Positions 15,050 through 24,244 of a stretch of 35,967 nucleotides of DNA are shown here, piece by piece. A program made the position numbers and the translations under genes. The DNA is taken from contig JAFMRC010000013.1 in NCBI GenBank assembly GCA_017354375.1, positions 1 to 35,967 of the forward strand, in the 5' to 3' direction. Origin of the DNA: Nocardiopsaceae bacterium. Its GTDB lineage: Bacteria > Actinomycetota > Actinomycetes > Streptosporangiales > Streptosporangiaceae. Under the pieces are notes generated by a model, which made no database searches, had not been told where the DNA came from, and was given only the letters and a program-made list of their open reading frames with translations. The number at the start of each line of letters is the position of its first letter. Position 1 is the first letter of the stretch.

Positions 15050-16617
15050 GCTTGCCCGGAAATCGCAGTTTGCCCAGGAGGCTCTGGCAATTCCGCCAGC
15101 GACTGCCGAGGCGACCTAGGATCGTCATCAACTGCATGGGCGCGCTGCTGCTCGTCGCCGCCGTCTACGGCGGCTACAAAGCGATACCGCCCCTTCTCCC
15201 CTCCAGCACCTGCGCCAGCGGCCCGTCGACGTACCTGGTGCCCGCCGGGCCGACCGGCGACTGCGTTGGTTTCACCAGCGGCAGCTACGTCTTCGACCCG
15301 TCCCTCACGGCGGTCGAGCGCGACATCCAGCGGGAAGACCAGCGGGTCACCACCCAGCACCCGGGGGACTACGTGAGCGTCGTGATGCTGCTGCCCATCT
15401 CCGCCAAGGACGGCAGCATCATGTCGATGACTGACGTGCTCAACCACCTTCGCGGCGCGTACACCGCCCAGCACTACGCCAACCGGCACGATATCGACGG
15501 CATCAGCCCCTACATCCGGATCCTGATCGGCAACGCCGGGTACCAGGCCAACCAGTGGAAGGCGGCAACCGGCATCATCAAGGGGGCCATCGCCAGCCAG
15601 CGCATAGCCGCGGTGACCGGGCTCGCGGTGAGCCTCGCCACGACGCGGGACGCCGCCCTCGCGCTGACCAGGGCGGGGATTCCCGTGGTCGGCTCGACCG
15701 TATCGTCGGACTACTTCGACGACATCCGGAACATGATCAGGGTCTCGCCCAGCAACAGGGACGAGATCTCGGTCGCCGACGCATATGCCAGGGCACGCTT
15801 CAGCCGGGCCATCCTCGTCGAGGACGAGAACGACGGTGACATCTACGACTCCACCCTCGTCACCGGCTTCGAGAAGTTCCCCGACGCCACTCACCAGATC
15901 ATCGGTAAGGAACCCTACGACACCAGTTACCGTGACAGGCCGCATTCGGCCCAGGCCGAAGGGAGGGGTGATCAGGTTGTCCGGAACCGGATCAGCCAGA
16001 TGATCCCCGATATATGCCTCGCGCAGCCCGCCGTCGTGCTGTTCGCCGGGCGCGGCCGCGACCTGGCGGCACTCGTCGGCGATCTCGCCGACCGGCCGTG
16101 CCTCGGCAAGCCGATCACGGTCATCACCGGCGACGACGTCGTCAACATGACCTACTCCTCAAGGGTGCGCCAGGGCCTCGCCAGCGGTGTCACCATCGAC
16201 TACGCTGGCGTGGCCATCCCGGCCGAGTGGTCGGCGGGAACGGGCCGCGCGGTCACCGAGGGACGGCGGGGCTTCACCACCTTCAAGCACGCCTACCAGG
16301 GACTCTTCCCTGGCACCCCGCTCATCAGCGGAGACGGCATGCTGTCCTACGACGCGACCCTGACGGCCATCTCGGCGATCCGGCTCACCGATCTGCGGCA
16401 GCCCGCGCCGTCCGCGGTGGTCGCCGAGTTCCCCGCGCTGCAGGGGGCGCACACCGTGCTCGGCGCCAGCGGCCCGCTCGCGTTCACCGCGGACTCGCGG
16501 AGCCGGTTCGGCAGCAACCCGGTGGGAAAGGCGATCCCGATGCTGCGCGTCGGCCCGCACGGCAGTCCGAGGTTCCTCACGCTCAACTGGCCCAATGGCC
16601 AACCCCCGGCCTACTGA
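15037..16617 (+). CDS. Membrane-anchored type-1 periplasmic-binding-like protein
   Basis: Up to 526 residues. A basic N-terminus is followed by one membrane helix (about 31-48, IVINCMGALLLVAAVYGGYK) and then a large extracytoplasmic domain resembling LivK/Peripla_BP_6 receptors: SGSYVFDP, SVVMLLPIS, LRGAYTAQHYAN, AAVTGLAVS, GIPVVGSTVSSDYF, RVSPSNRDE, VVLFAGRGRDLAALVGDLA and GPLAFTADSRSRFGSNPVGK. There is no lipobox and no cleavage site, so it should stay anchored. Cysteines at TCASG and GDCVG may pair. No permease or ABC ATPase gene is nearby, which argues against ordinary transport and for ligand sensing coupled to the upstream P-loop protein. The start is uncertain: TTG 15037, TTG 15046 (TTGA overlap, GGGG just upstream) or TTG 15052. 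Confidence 0.78.
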   Translation: MGKLSLPGNRSLPRRLWQFRQRLPRRPRIVINCMGALLLVAAVYGGYKAIPPLLPSSTCASGPSTYLVPAGPTGDCVGFTSGSYVFDPSLTAVERDIQREDQRVTTQHPGDYVSVVMLLPISAKDGSIMSMTDVLNHLRGAYTAQHYANRHDIDGISPYIRILIGNAGYQANQWKAATGIIKGAIASQRIAAVTGLAVSLATTRDAALALTRAGIPVVGSTVSSDYFDDIRNMIRVSPSNRDEISVADAYARARFSRAILVEDENDGDIYDSTLVTGFEKFPDATHQIIGKEPYDTSYRDRPHSAQAEGRGDQVVRNRISQMIPDICLAQPAVVLFAGRGRDLAALVGDLADRPCLGKPITVITGDDVVNMTYSSRVRQGLASGVTIDYAGVAIPAEWSAGTGRAVTEGRRGFTTFKHAYQGLFPGTPLISGDGMLSYDATLTAISAIRLTDLRQPAPSAVVAEFPALQGAHTVLGASGPLAFTADSRSRFGSNPVGKAIPMLRVGPHGSPRFLTLNWPNGQPPAY

Positions 16618-16648
16618 CCCTCCTGAGCCTCATCCCGATGCCCCTCAC

Positions 16649-16710
16649 CCGATCACCCGAGCGTGCCGCCCGATCACCCGAGCGTGCCACCCGATCACCC
16701 GAGCGTGCCG
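16649..16710. repeat. 21-bp tandem repeat, three units
   Basis: Three copies of a 21-base unit, ccgatcacccgagcgtgcc plus two variable bases, start at 16649, 16670 and 16691. The last unit runs straight into the 5' arm (gtgcc) of the palindromic element at 16705. It lies downstream of the binding-protein gene (stop 16617). Confidence 0.85.
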
Positions 16711-16758
16711 AACGCGCACTTGGGCTCGCTCTAGCAGACCCGAACGCGCACCTGGCAC
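16705..16758. repeat. 54-bp composite palindromic element, copy B
   Basis: Same block layout as copy A at 12107-12160. Differences: both GAAT spacers have become GAAC, gctt is actt, and the right inner block is ACCC instead of GCCC, which costs one pair. A G-rich tail gatggggatggggg follows (16763-16776). Confidence 0.8.
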
Positions 16759-16781
16759 GTTAGATGGGGATGGGGGTGAGT

Positions 16782-16835
16782 GTGCCAAATGCGCGCTTGG
16801 GCTCGCTCTAGCTGGCCCGAATGCGCACCTGGCAC
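16782..16835. repeat. 54-bp composite palindromic element, copy C
   Basis: Almost identical to copy A; the main change is aaat for gaat in the first spacer. It begins exactly 77 bases after copy B, and both copies carry the same type of G-rich tail, so B and C look like a tandem duplication of a ~77-base unit (palindrome plus tail). Confidence 0.82.
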
Positions 16836-16848
16836 GCTAGGTGGCGAT

Positions 16849-16895
16849 GGGGGTGGGGGTGGGGGTGGCGATGGGGGGCGGGGGGCGGGGGGCGG
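16849..16895 (+). other. G-run tract, possible G-quadruplex
   Basis: Six or more runs of 5-6 G separated by single T or C bases lie between copy C and the stop of the minus-strand polyprenyl synthase gene (16899), in the convergent gap. The layout fits a very stable G-quadruplex on the plus DNA strand; the minus-strand transcript would be C-rich. It may mark the end of both convergent transcripts, but this is inference. Confidence 0.6.
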
Positions 16896-16898
16896 TAA

Positions 16899-17894
16899 CT
16901 AGCTGGCGCGGGTGGTGACGAAGTCGCAGAGGGCCTCGAAGGCCGCGCGGGCGGGCACGTCGGGGAGCTGGCCCACCAGGTCGCGGGCACCAGAGATCCA
17001 TTCCCGAACGGATGATCGCGCCTCTTCCAGCGCCGGCGACTGCCTCAGCAGGGCCAGGGCCTCCGCGTGGGACTCCGGATCGGTGAGGTCGGCCTGGGTC
17101 AGCAGGCTCCGCAGCCTGGCCTCGCCCGGGGCGTCGGAATGCAGCGCGTACAGGACCGGCAGCGACCGGACGCCCTGCTTCAGGTCAGTGCCCGGCGACT
17201 TCCCGGACTCGGCCGAGGAGGAGGAGACGTCCAGCACGTCGTCCGACAGCTGCCAGGCGATCCCGATGCGCATGCAGGCACCGGCGATCAGGTCGGTCAC
17301 GTCGGCGGGGGCGCCGGAGAACATCGCCCCGAACCGGCCGGCGGTCGCGATCAGCGACCCGGTCTTCCCGTCGATCACCCGCATGTAGTGGGCGAGGGAG
17401 TCCTCCCCCGGCTGGGGGCCGACGGTCTCCGCGAGCTGGCCGTCGCACAGGCGGCAGAACGTCTCGGCCTGGATCCTGATGGCCTCGGCCCCGAGGTCGG
17501 CGAGGATGCGGGAGGCGCGGGCGAACAGGTAGTCGCCGGCGAGGATCGCCACCGAGTTGCCGAACTGGGAATTGGCCGACGGGTGACCTCGCCGCATGAC
17601 GGCCTCGTCCATCACGTCGTCGTGGAACAGCGAGGCGAGGTGGGTGAGCTCGATGGCGACCGCGGCGGGCACGATCCGCTTGTCGCGGTAGTCACCGAAC
17701 CTGGCGGCCAGCAGCACCAGCATGGCGCGGAACCGCTTGCCTCCGGCCTCCATCATGTGCCGGGAGACCTCGCTGAACATCTCGTACCCGCCGGAGGGCA
17801 CGTCCCGCAGCGCGGCCTCCACGACGGTCAGGTCTTCCGCCACTTCCGCGGCGAGCGTCTCGTCGGGGAAATCGACGGGGACAGCGAAGCTCAC
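16899..17894 (-). CDS. Polyprenyl diphosphate synthase (menaquinone side chain)
   Basis: A 331-residue trans-isoprenyl diphosphate synthase. The first Asp-rich motif is in LFHDDVMDEAVMRRG (DDVMD at 92-96) and the second in QLSDDVLD (about residue 220), followed by GTDLKQGVRSLPVLYAL. GGKRFRAMLVLLAA carries the conserved GKR. It adds isopentenyl diphosphate units to make the long (hepta- to nona-prenyl) chain attached to menaquinone; chain length cannot be read reliably. GTG 17894 has GGAG five bases upstream. It is the last gene of the menG-menJ-nuo run, 50 bases after nuoN, which supports a respiratory-quinone role over carotenoid or other terpenoid roles. It corresponds in type to GrcC/HepT-like synthases. 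Confidence 0.92.
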   Translation of the reverse strand: MSFAVPVDFPDETLAAEVAEDLTVVEAALRDVPSGGYEMFSEVSRHMMEAGGKRFRAMLVLLAARFGDYRDKRIVPAAVAIELTHLASLFHDDVMDEAVMRRGHPSANSQFGNSVAILAGDYLFARASRILADLGAEAIRIQAETFCRLCDGQLAETVGPQPGEDSLAHYMRVIDGKTGSLIATAGRFGAMFSGAPADVTDLIAGACMRIGIAWQLSDDVLDVSSSSAESGKSPGTDLKQGVRSLPVLYALHSDAPGEARLRSLLTQADLTDPESHAEALALLRQSPALEEARSSVREWISGARDLVGQLPDVPARAAFEALCDFVTTRAS

Positions 17895-17944
17895 TCCGAC
17901 TCCATGTCATAGGCACAGCAGTGACCCACCAGCCTACCGGGTGG

Positions 17945-19534
17945 CTATCGCACGAAGAGCTGCGTGGCGGCGTGGTTCGCGAGGCTCAGCACAGGCTGGG
18001 GGACGATGCCGAGGACCACCGTGGCGAGCGTGCCGAGGGCCACCGCGGTGCCGGTGAACACGCTGGGCACCGCTACCTCGGGGCCGTCCTCCACCGGGTC
18101 GCTGAAGAACATCAGCACGATGATCCGGACGTAGAAGAACGCAGCGACGGCCGACGACACGACGCCGACGATCACCAGCGGCAGCGCGCCCCCGGCGATA
18201 GCCGCCTGGAACACGGCGAACTTCCCGGTGAACCCGCTGGTCAGCGGGATGCCCGCGAAGGTCAGCAGGAACAGCGCGAAGATCCCGGCCAGCACTGGCG
18301 AGCGCTTGCCGAGCCCGGCCCAGCGGGACAGGTGGTTGGCCTCGCCGGACGGGTCGCGCACCAGGGTGACCACGGCGAACGCGCCGACCGTGGTCAGGCC
18401 GTAGGAGGCCAGGTAGAACAGCGAGCTGGACAGCCCGCTCACGGACGCGGCCACGACCGCGGTCATGATGAACCCGGCGTGCGCGATCGAGGAGTAGGCC
18501 AGCAGCCGCTTGACGTCCCTCTGGGTGATGGCGATGACCGCGCCGACGACCATGGTCCCGATCGCGACCACCCACAGCACCGGCCGCCAGTCCCAGGTGA
18601 GGGTGCCGAACGCCACGTAGAACACGCGCAGCACCGCGCCGAACGCGGACACCACCGTGCAGGACGCCATCAGCGCGGTGACCGGGGTGGGCGCGCCCTG
18701 GTAGACATCCGGCTTCCAGTTGTGGAACGGCACCGCGCCGACCTTGAACAGCAGGCCGAGGCCGGTGAGGGCGAGGCCCGCGTACAGCAGCGTGTCGCGG
18801 CCGGAGTTCGTGCCGACCGCGGAGGCGATCGCGCCGAGCGACACCGATCCGGAGTAGCCGTACAGCATCGCCACGCCGAACAGGAAGAACGCCGACGAGA
18901 ACGACCCGAGCAGGAAGTACTTGACCGCCGCCTCGTGCGACAGCAGGCGACGGCGCCGGGCCAGGCCGCACAGCAGGTACAGCGGCAGCGACAGCACCTC
19001 GAGCGCGACGAACATCGTCAGCAGGTCGTCGGACGCCGGGAACAGCAGCATGCCGCCGACCGAGAACAGCGCCAGCGGGTAGATCTCGGTGTGCACGAGC
19101 CCGGCTAGCAGGCCCGTGCGCTCCTCCGCGGAGCCGGGCGTGGCCGCGGCCTGGCCGGCGAACGCCGACACGTCGGAGGACTGGTCGGCGATCAGCAGCA
19201 CGCTCGCGATCGCCATCACCAGGATCGTGCCCTGGATGAACAGCGTGGGCCGGTCCACCGCGACCGCGCCCATCGCCGCGACGTGGCCGGCCGACCCCTT
19301 GGCGAACAGCGAGGAGGTCGCGGCGATCACGCAGGTCCACACGAACGCGGTGACCAGGCTGGCGAACGTCAGCACCAGGTGCACCGGGCGGCGCATGCCC
19401 CTGGGCACGAACGCCTCGACGAGCACGCCGACCACCGCCGCCCCGAACACGACCAGCATCGGCGCGATCTGGCTGTACTCGATGCTCGGCGCCGGGATCG
19501 TCCCCGGCGCCGCCGCCGAAACCGCAAGGCTCAC
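17945..19534 (-). CDS. nuoN: NADH-quinone oxidoreductase subunit N
   Basis: A 529-residue antiporter-like membrane subunit of complex I, about 14 helices, one of three proton-pumping modules. Visible marks: MFVALEVLSLPLYLL (the TM5 glutamate), FHNWKPDVYQGAPTPVTALM (TM7-8 region with the channel lysine) and DVKRLLAYSSIAHAGFI. GTG 19534 overlaps the nuoM stop by four bases (GTGA). The N-terminus is Ala/Pro-rich and ahead of the first helix. It is the last nuo gene; the polyprenyl synthase follows. Confidence 0.97.
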   Translation of the reverse strand: MSLAVSAAAPGTIPAPSIEYSQIAPMLVVFGAAVVGVLVEAFVPRGMRRPVHLVLTFASLVTAFVWTCVIAATSSLFAKGSAGHVAAMGAVAVDRPTLFIQGTILVMAIASVLLIADQSSDVSAFAGQAAATPGSAEERTGLLAGLVHTEIYPLALFSVGGMLLFPASDDLLTMFVALEVLSLPLYLLCGLARRRRLLSHEAAVKYFLLGSFSSAFFLFGVAMLYGYSGSVSLGAIASAVGTNSGRDTLLYAGLALTGLGLLFKVGAVPFHNWKPDVYQGAPTPVTALMASCTVVSAFGAVLRVFYVAFGTLTWDWRPVLWVVAIGTMVVGAVIAITQRDVKRLLAYSSIAHAGFIMTAVVAASVSGLSSSLFYLASYGLTTVGAFAVVTLVRDPSGEANHLSRWAGLGKRSPVLAGIFALFLLTFAGIPLTSGFTGKFAVFQAAIAGGALPLVIVGVVSSAVAAFFYVRIIVLMFFSDPVEDGPEVAVPSVFTGTAVALGTLATVVLGIVPQPVLSLANHAATQLFVR

Positions 19535-21159
19535 GGCTGGTTTCCCTTCAGATGCGATGAATTGGCCCCCGGTGCATGGGCCGCGTTAGCGGCGGGAGCC
19601 GGGTGCGCCGGCACCGGGTTGGTAACGTGCACCTGCGACATCGTCGCCTTGACCGCCGGGTTGATGACGTCGAGCACCGGCTTGGGGTAGACGCCCATCG
19701 CGACGATCAGCGCGATCAGCGGCATCACCGCCCACAGCTCCCGGGCTCGCAGGTCCCTGAACGAGGCCACGGACTCCGACACCGGTCCGTGCGTGGTGCG
19801 CTGCACCATCCACAGGATGTAGATGGCCGCGAGGATGATGCCGACGACGGCGAACGAGCCGGCCACCTTGTACCGGGAGAACGTGCCCGCGAGCACCAGG
19901 AACTCCGACACGAAGGTCGACAGGCCCGGCATCGCCAGCCCGGCGAGGCCGGAGACGAGGAACAGGCCGGCGAGCATCGGGGCGACCTTCTGCACCCCGC
20001 CGTAGTCCTCGATGCGGTCCGAGCCACGCCGGACGATCAGGAACCCGGCCAGGATGAACAGCGCGCCGGTGGCGAACCCGTGGTTCACCATGTACAGCGT
20101 CGCGCCGGCCTGGCCCTGCGAGGTCAGCGCGAAGATGCCCAGGACGATGAAGCCGAAGTGCGAGACCGACGTGTAGCCGATCAGCCGCTTCATCGACTTC
20201 TGCCCGATGGCGACGACCGCGCCGTACAGGATGCTGATGACGGCCAGGGTGAGGATGAGCACCTTGAAGTACGACACGGCCGCCGGGAACAGTTCCAGGC
20301 AGTACCTGATCATCCCGAACGTGCCGACCTTGTCCATCACGCCGAGCATCAGCACCGCCGCGCCGGGCTGCGCGGAGGCCGCGGCGTCCGGCAGCCAGGT
20401 GTGGAACGGCCACAGCGGCGCCTTGATCGCGAACGCGAGGAAGAACCCGAGGAACAGCCACTTCTGCGCGGTCGGGCTCAGCGCGACGTGCACCAGCGAG
20501 GAGAGCAGGAACGTGCCGTGGTGCCCGGTGGCCGGCGAGTCGCCCGCGTACACGTACAGCGCGATGACCGCGACGAGCATCAGCAGGCCGCCGAACAGGC
20601 TGTAGAGCAGGAACTTGACGGCCGCGTACTGCCGCGGCCCCTCGCCGAAGGACCCGATCATGAAGTACATCGGGACCAGCATGGCCTCGAAGAACACGTA
20701 GAAGAGGAAGACGTCGGTGGCCTCGAAGACCCCGATCATCATCGTCTCCAGCAGCAGCATGAGGGCGAAGTAGGACTTCACCGACCTGCGGGTCGCGCCC
20801 CGGTCCGCGTCGTGCCAGGAGGCCAGGAGCACCACCGGCATCAGCACCGCGGTCATGCCGACCAGCACCAGGGCGATCCCGTCGACGCCGAGCGCGTAGT
20901 GCACGCCGAACTGCGGGATCCACGAGTACTGCTCGGTGAGCTGGTAGGTGGGGCCGCTCGTGCTGAACCGGGTCGCCATCACGATGACCCAGGCCAGCGT
21001 CGCCACCGAGAACGCGAGCGCGAGCACCTTGGCCAGCTTGTCGCGCGCCTCGACGTCCCCGGGCGCGCTGTTGGCCGGCACCGGAGGGATCAGCGTCAGC
21101 ACGATCGAGCCGAGCAGCGGCAGCGCGCCGGCGACGGTCAGCCAGGGAATGCCGTTCAT
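19531..21159 (-). CDS. nuoM: NADH-quinone oxidoreductase subunit M
   Basis: A 542-residue antiporter-like proton-pumping subunit of complex I, about 14 helices. FFEAMLVPMYFMIGSFG carries the TM5 glutamate; PFHTWLPDAAASAQPGAAVL and KSMKRLIGYTSVSHFGFIVL are the channel and broken-helix segments. The C-terminal ~30 residues (PVPAHPAPAANAAHAPGANS) are a polar Ala/Pro/His-rich tail, probably not conserved. ATG 21159 follows the nuoL stop with no gap, and it ends in a GTGA overlap with nuoN. Confidence 0.97.
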   Translation of the reverse strand: MNGIPWLTVAGALPLLGSIVLTLIPPVPANSAPGDVEARDKLAKVLALAFSVATLAWVIVMATRFSTSGPTYQLTEQYSWIPQFGVHYALGVDGIALVLVGMTAVLMPVVLLASWHDADRGATRRSVKSYFALMLLLETMMIGVFEATDVFLFYVFFEAMLVPMYFMIGSFGEGPRQYAAVKFLLYSLFGGLLMLVAVIALYVYAGDSPATGHHGTFLLSSLVHVALSPTAQKWLFLGFFLAFAIKAPLWPFHTWLPDAAASAQPGAAVLMLGVMDKVGTFGMIRYCLELFPAAVSYFKVLILTLAVISILYGAVVAIGQKSMKRLIGYTSVSHFGFIVLGIFALTSQGQAGATLYMVNHGFATGALFILAGFLIVRRGSDRIEDYGGVQKVAPMLAGLFLVSGLAGLAMPGLSTFVSEFLVLAGTFSRYKVAGSFAVVGIILAAIYILWMVQRTTHGPVSESVASFRDLRARELWAVMPLIALIVAMGVYPKPVLDVINPAVKATMSQVHVTNPVPAHPAPAANAAHAPGANSSHLKGNQP

Positions 21160-23112
21160 CTAGAGCCTCACCACCAGAAGGCCGGCCACCAGCAGCACGG
21201 CACCGAGGAGCATGGACAGCGCGTAGGAGCGCGCGTAGCCGGTCTGGATCCGCCGGAGCCGACCGGACGAACCCCCGACGAAGGCCGCCAGGCCGTTGAC
21301 CAGCCCGTCGATGCCCCGGCTGTCGAAGTACACCGACAGCCGGGTGAGCCACTGCCCGGGTCGCATCAGCACGGACTCGTTGAAGGCGTCGCCGTACAGG
21401 TCCTTGCGGGCGGCGGCGGTGAGGAACGAGCCGCGGGGCGCGATCGACGGCACCGGAACCCGCCCGTACATGAACCAGGCGATCCCGAGCCCGGCGACCA
21501 CCAGGACCAGGGCGATGATCCCCGGCTCGCTCCACACCCCATGCGGCGTGGCTGGCGCCCCGGTCACGGGCTTCAGGAAGTTCATGAACCGCTGCCCGAG
21601 CATCAGGAACGCGCCCGCCCCGACCGAGCCGATCGCGAGCAGGACCATCGGCCAGGTCATGACCGCCGGCGACTCGTGCGGATGGTAGGCCTTGCCCTCC
21701 GGGGCGCCCTCCGGCGCCTCCTCGCCCTCCCAGCGCCTGCGGCCGAACCAGGTCATGAACATCATCCGCGACATGTAGAACGCGGTGATGCCCGCGCCGA
21801 CGATCGCGCACGCGGCCAGGATGTAGCCGGTCGTGCCGCCCTTGTCCCAGGCGGCCTCGATGATGCCGTCCTTGGTCCAGAACCCGGAGAAGGGCGGGAT
21901 GCCGATGATCGCCAGGTAGCCGAGGCCGAACGTCACGAACGTCACCGGAAGGAAGCGGGCCAGCCCGCCGTACCGGCGCATGTTCACGTCGTCGTTCATG
22001 CCGTGCATGACCGACCCGGCGCCAAGGAACAGCCCGGCCTTGAAGAACCCGTGCACGAGCAGGTGCGCGATCGCGAACACGTACCCCGCGGGGCCGAGGC
22101 CAGCGCCGAGGGTCATGTAGCCGATCTGCGACATCGTGGACCCGGCGAGGGACTTCTTGATGTCGTCCTTGGCGCACCCGATGATCGCGCCGACCAGCAG
22201 GGTGACCGCGCCGACGATCGCCACGGCGAGCTGGGCGTCCGGCGACACGTTGAAGATCGGGTTGGACCGCACGATCAGGTAGACGCCCGCGGTGACCATG
22301 GTCGCGGCATGGATCAGCGCGGACACCGGGGTCGGGCCCTCCATCGCGTCGAGCAGCCAGGCCTGCAGCGGCACCTGGGCGGACTTACCGCAGGCGCCGA
22401 GCAGGAGGAGGAGCCCGATCGCGGTCGTGATCCCGGTCCCGCCGGACGTCGACCCGGAGAGCATCTGGTGGAAGACCGGGCCGAAGTTGAACGTCCCGAA
22501 CTCGGCGAACATCAGCATGATCGCCAGCGACAGGCCGGCGTCCCCGACGCGGTTGGCGATGAACGCCTTCTTCGCCGCGACGGCCGCCGAGGGCCGGTGC
22601 TGCCAGAACCCGATCAGCAGGTAGGACGCGAGGCCCACGCCCTCCCACCCGGCGTACAGGCCGAGGTAGTTGTCGCTCAGGACCAGCAGCAGCATCGCCG
22701 CGATGAACAGGTTCAGGTAGGCGAAGAACCGGCGCCGCTCGGTGTCGTGGGCCATGTAGCCGATCGAGTAGATGTGGATCAGCGAGCCGACCCCGGTGAT
22801 CAGCAGCACGAAGCTGATGGACAGCGGGTCGAGCAGGATCCCGATGTTCGCCTGGAATCCGTCGACCGGGATCCAGGAGAACATGTGCAGGTCCCGGCTC
22901 CGGTCCGCGGCCGGGTAGCCGAGCAGCGTGAAGAACGCGATCACGCCGTACGCGAACGACGCGAGGGACATCGCGCACCCGAGCAGGTGACCCCATTTGT
23001 CGGTGCGCCTGCCGCCGAGCAGCAGCACAGCCGTGCCGAACACGGGGAACGCGAGCAGCAGCCACGAGGCGTGAAGCACGCCGGTAGCGGCAAGCGTCGT
23101 CATCTCAGTCAA
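21160..23112 (-). CDS. nuoL: NADH-quinone oxidoreductase subunit L
   Basis: A 650-residue distal proton-pumping subunit of complex I with about 16 helices and the long C-terminal lateral helix. Marks: [40 protein letters not shown] (conserved Glu), [44 protein letters not shown] and [15 protein letters not shown]. The lateral helix/TM16 region is the ~120-residue tail ending [16 protein letters not shown]. It lies 5 bases after nuoK and abuts nuoM. Confidence 0.97.
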   Translation of the reverse strand: MTEMTTLAATGVLHASWLLLAFPVFGTAVLLLGGRRTDKWGHLLGCAMSLASFAYGVIAFFTLLGYPAADRSRDLHMFSWIPVDGFQANIGILLDPLSISFVLLITGVGSLIHIYSIGYMAHDTERRRFFAYLNLFIAAMLLLVLSDNYLGLYAGWEGVGLASYLLIGFWQHRPSAAVAAKKAFIANRVGDAGLSLAIMLMFAEFGTFNFGPVFHQMLSGSTSGGTGITTAIGLLLLLGACGKSAQVPLQAWLLDAMEGPTPVSALIHAATMVTAGVYLIVRSNPIFNVSPDAQLAVAIVGAVTLLVGAIIGCAKDDIKKSLAGSTMSQIGYMTLGAGLGPAGYVFAIAHLLVHGFFKAGLFLGAGSVMHGMNDDVNMRRYGGLARFLPVTFVTFGLGYLAIIGIPPFSGFWTKDGIIEAAWDKGGTTGYILAACAIVGAGITAFYMSRMMFMTWFGRRRWEGEEAPEGAPEGKAYHPHESPAVMTWPMVLLAIGSVGAGAFLMLGQRFMNFLKPVTGAPATPHGVWSEPGIIALVLVVAGLGIAWFMYGRVPVPSIAPRGSFLTAAARKDLYGDAFNESVLMRPGQWLTRLSVYFDSRGIDGLVNGLAAFVGGSSGRLRRIQTGYARSYALSMLLGAVLLVAGLLVVRL

Positions 23113-23117
23113 TCCCC

Positions 23118-23417
23118 TCAGTACTTGAGCAGGTTCGCGTCATCGACCGACGCGGACTTCCTGGCGCGGTAGATGGCCATCAGGATGGCCAGGCCGACCA
23201 CGACCTCGGCGGCGGCCACGACCATCACGAAGAAGGCCACTACCTGCCCGTCGAGGTTGCCGTTCATCCGCGCGAACGCGACGAACGCGAGGTTGCAGGC
23301 GTTGAGCATCAGCTCGATGCACATGAAGATCACGATCGCGTTGCGCCTGATCAGCACGCCGACCCCGCCGATGGCGAACAGCACGACGGCCAGGAACACG
23401 TAGTGCGCCGGGCTCAT
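23118..23417 (-). CDS. nuoK: NADH-quinone oxidoreductase subunit K
   Basis: A 99-residue three-helix membrane subunit of complex I. Both functional glutamates are present: [14 protein letters not shown] (TM2) and [11 protein letters not shown] (TM3). The length matches the family (~100). The ATG overlaps the nuoJ stop as ATGA (23417-23414). The C-terminus [15 protein letters not shown] has the usual D-x-x-x-L-K end. Confidence 0.97.
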   Translation of the reverse strand: MSPAHYVFLAVVLFAIGGVGVLIRRNAIVIFMCIELMLNACNLAFVAFARMNGNLDGQVVAFFVMVVAAAEVVVGLAILMAIYRARKSASVDDANLLKY

Positions 23418-24244
23418 TCGGACTCACCCCCGCCGGCACCCGCCTCGATCTGGACCCGCTTGGACGCCTCAAGATCTTCCGCGATCCGCTGGTGCGGGTC
23501 GCGACCGAGGTCGAGGTCGCGCTGGCTGACCGCCATAGGTACCGAACGGGTGGAGGCGCTTCCGTCGGGCAGCAACGCTGGCATATCGACGGCGTCATGC
23601 AAGGCGTAGACGCCCGCCGGCGGCTCCGGCGCGACCTGGCCGCTGGCGATCTTCTGGCGGGAAATATCCCGCTGAGACGGCTTCGGCGACGTCCGCTCGC
23701 GGTGCGCCAGCACCATCGCGCCGAGCGCGGCCGTGATCAGCAGGGCGCTGGTGATCTCAAACGGGTACACGTAGGTGGTGAAGATCAGCTTGGCCAGCCC
23801 CGTGAGGTTGCCGGACTGCTGGTGCGACAGCGTGGCGGGGGCGCTGCCGATGGCGGCGTGCCCGGTGCCGACGACGAGCAGGACCATGAACGCGACGCCG
23901 CCGATCGCGGCCCACGCTCGCTGGCCCGAGATCGTCTCCCGCAGCGAGTCCGCCGAGCTCACGCCGATCAGCATCATGACGAAGAGGAACAGCATGAGCA
24001 CGGCGCCGGTGTAGACGATGACCTGGACGAACGCCAGGAACGGCGCCGCCTGCATCGCGTACATCACGGCCAGGCAAAGCATCACCACGGCGAGCAGCAG
24101 CGCGCAGTGCACGGCCTGCCGGACGCAGATCATGGCGAGCGCCGCGCCGACCGCGAGGACGGCGAGCACCCAGAACGCGGCCTCGCCGAAGTCCGCGTCC
24201 AGGTTCGTGCCACCCCCGCCCGCGGCGAGCAGGTGAGTGATCAT
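23414..24244 (-). CDS. nuoJ: NADH-quinone oxidoreductase subunit J
   Basis: A 276-residue membrane subunit of complex I; five helices lie within the first ~185 residues, including [21 protein letters not shown], the pi-bulge TM3 with the conserved Y-x-G-A-V. The remaining ~90 residues (from [13 protein letters not shown]) form a hydrophilic tail with charged and proline-rich sequence, far longer than in E. coli NuoJ (184 residues) though long tails occur in actinobacteria. It overlaps nuoI and nuoK by four bases each. Confidence 0.96.
   Translation of the reverse strand: MITHLLAAGGGGTNLDADFGEAAFWVLAVLAVGAALAMICVRQAVHCALLLAVVMLCLAVMYAMQAAPFLAFVQVIVYTGAVLMLFLFVMMLIGVSSADSLRETISGQRAWAAIGGVAFMVLLVVGTGHAAIGSAPATLSHQQSGNLTGLAKLIFTTYVYPFEITSALLITAALGAMVLAHRERTSPKPSQRDISRQKIASGQVAPEPPAGVYALHDAVDMPALLPDGSASTRSVPMAVSQRDLDLGRDPHQRIAEDLEASKRVQIEAGAGGGESE

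Noticed and set aside
15037-16617. An ordinary ABC transporter operon
   Set aside because: The binding-like protein is membrane-anchored without a lipobox, and the partner has a degenerate P-loop, no ABC signature and no permease gene beside it.
16618-16898. CRISPR array
   Set aside because: The repeats are contiguous tandems and palindromes without unique spacers, and no cas gene is present.
19576-23172. A 1198-codon open frame on the plus strand across nuoL and nuoM
   Set aside because: It is antisense to two clear complex I genes, its product is Arg/Asp/Gln/His-rich with no motif, and it arises from the GC bias of the real frames.
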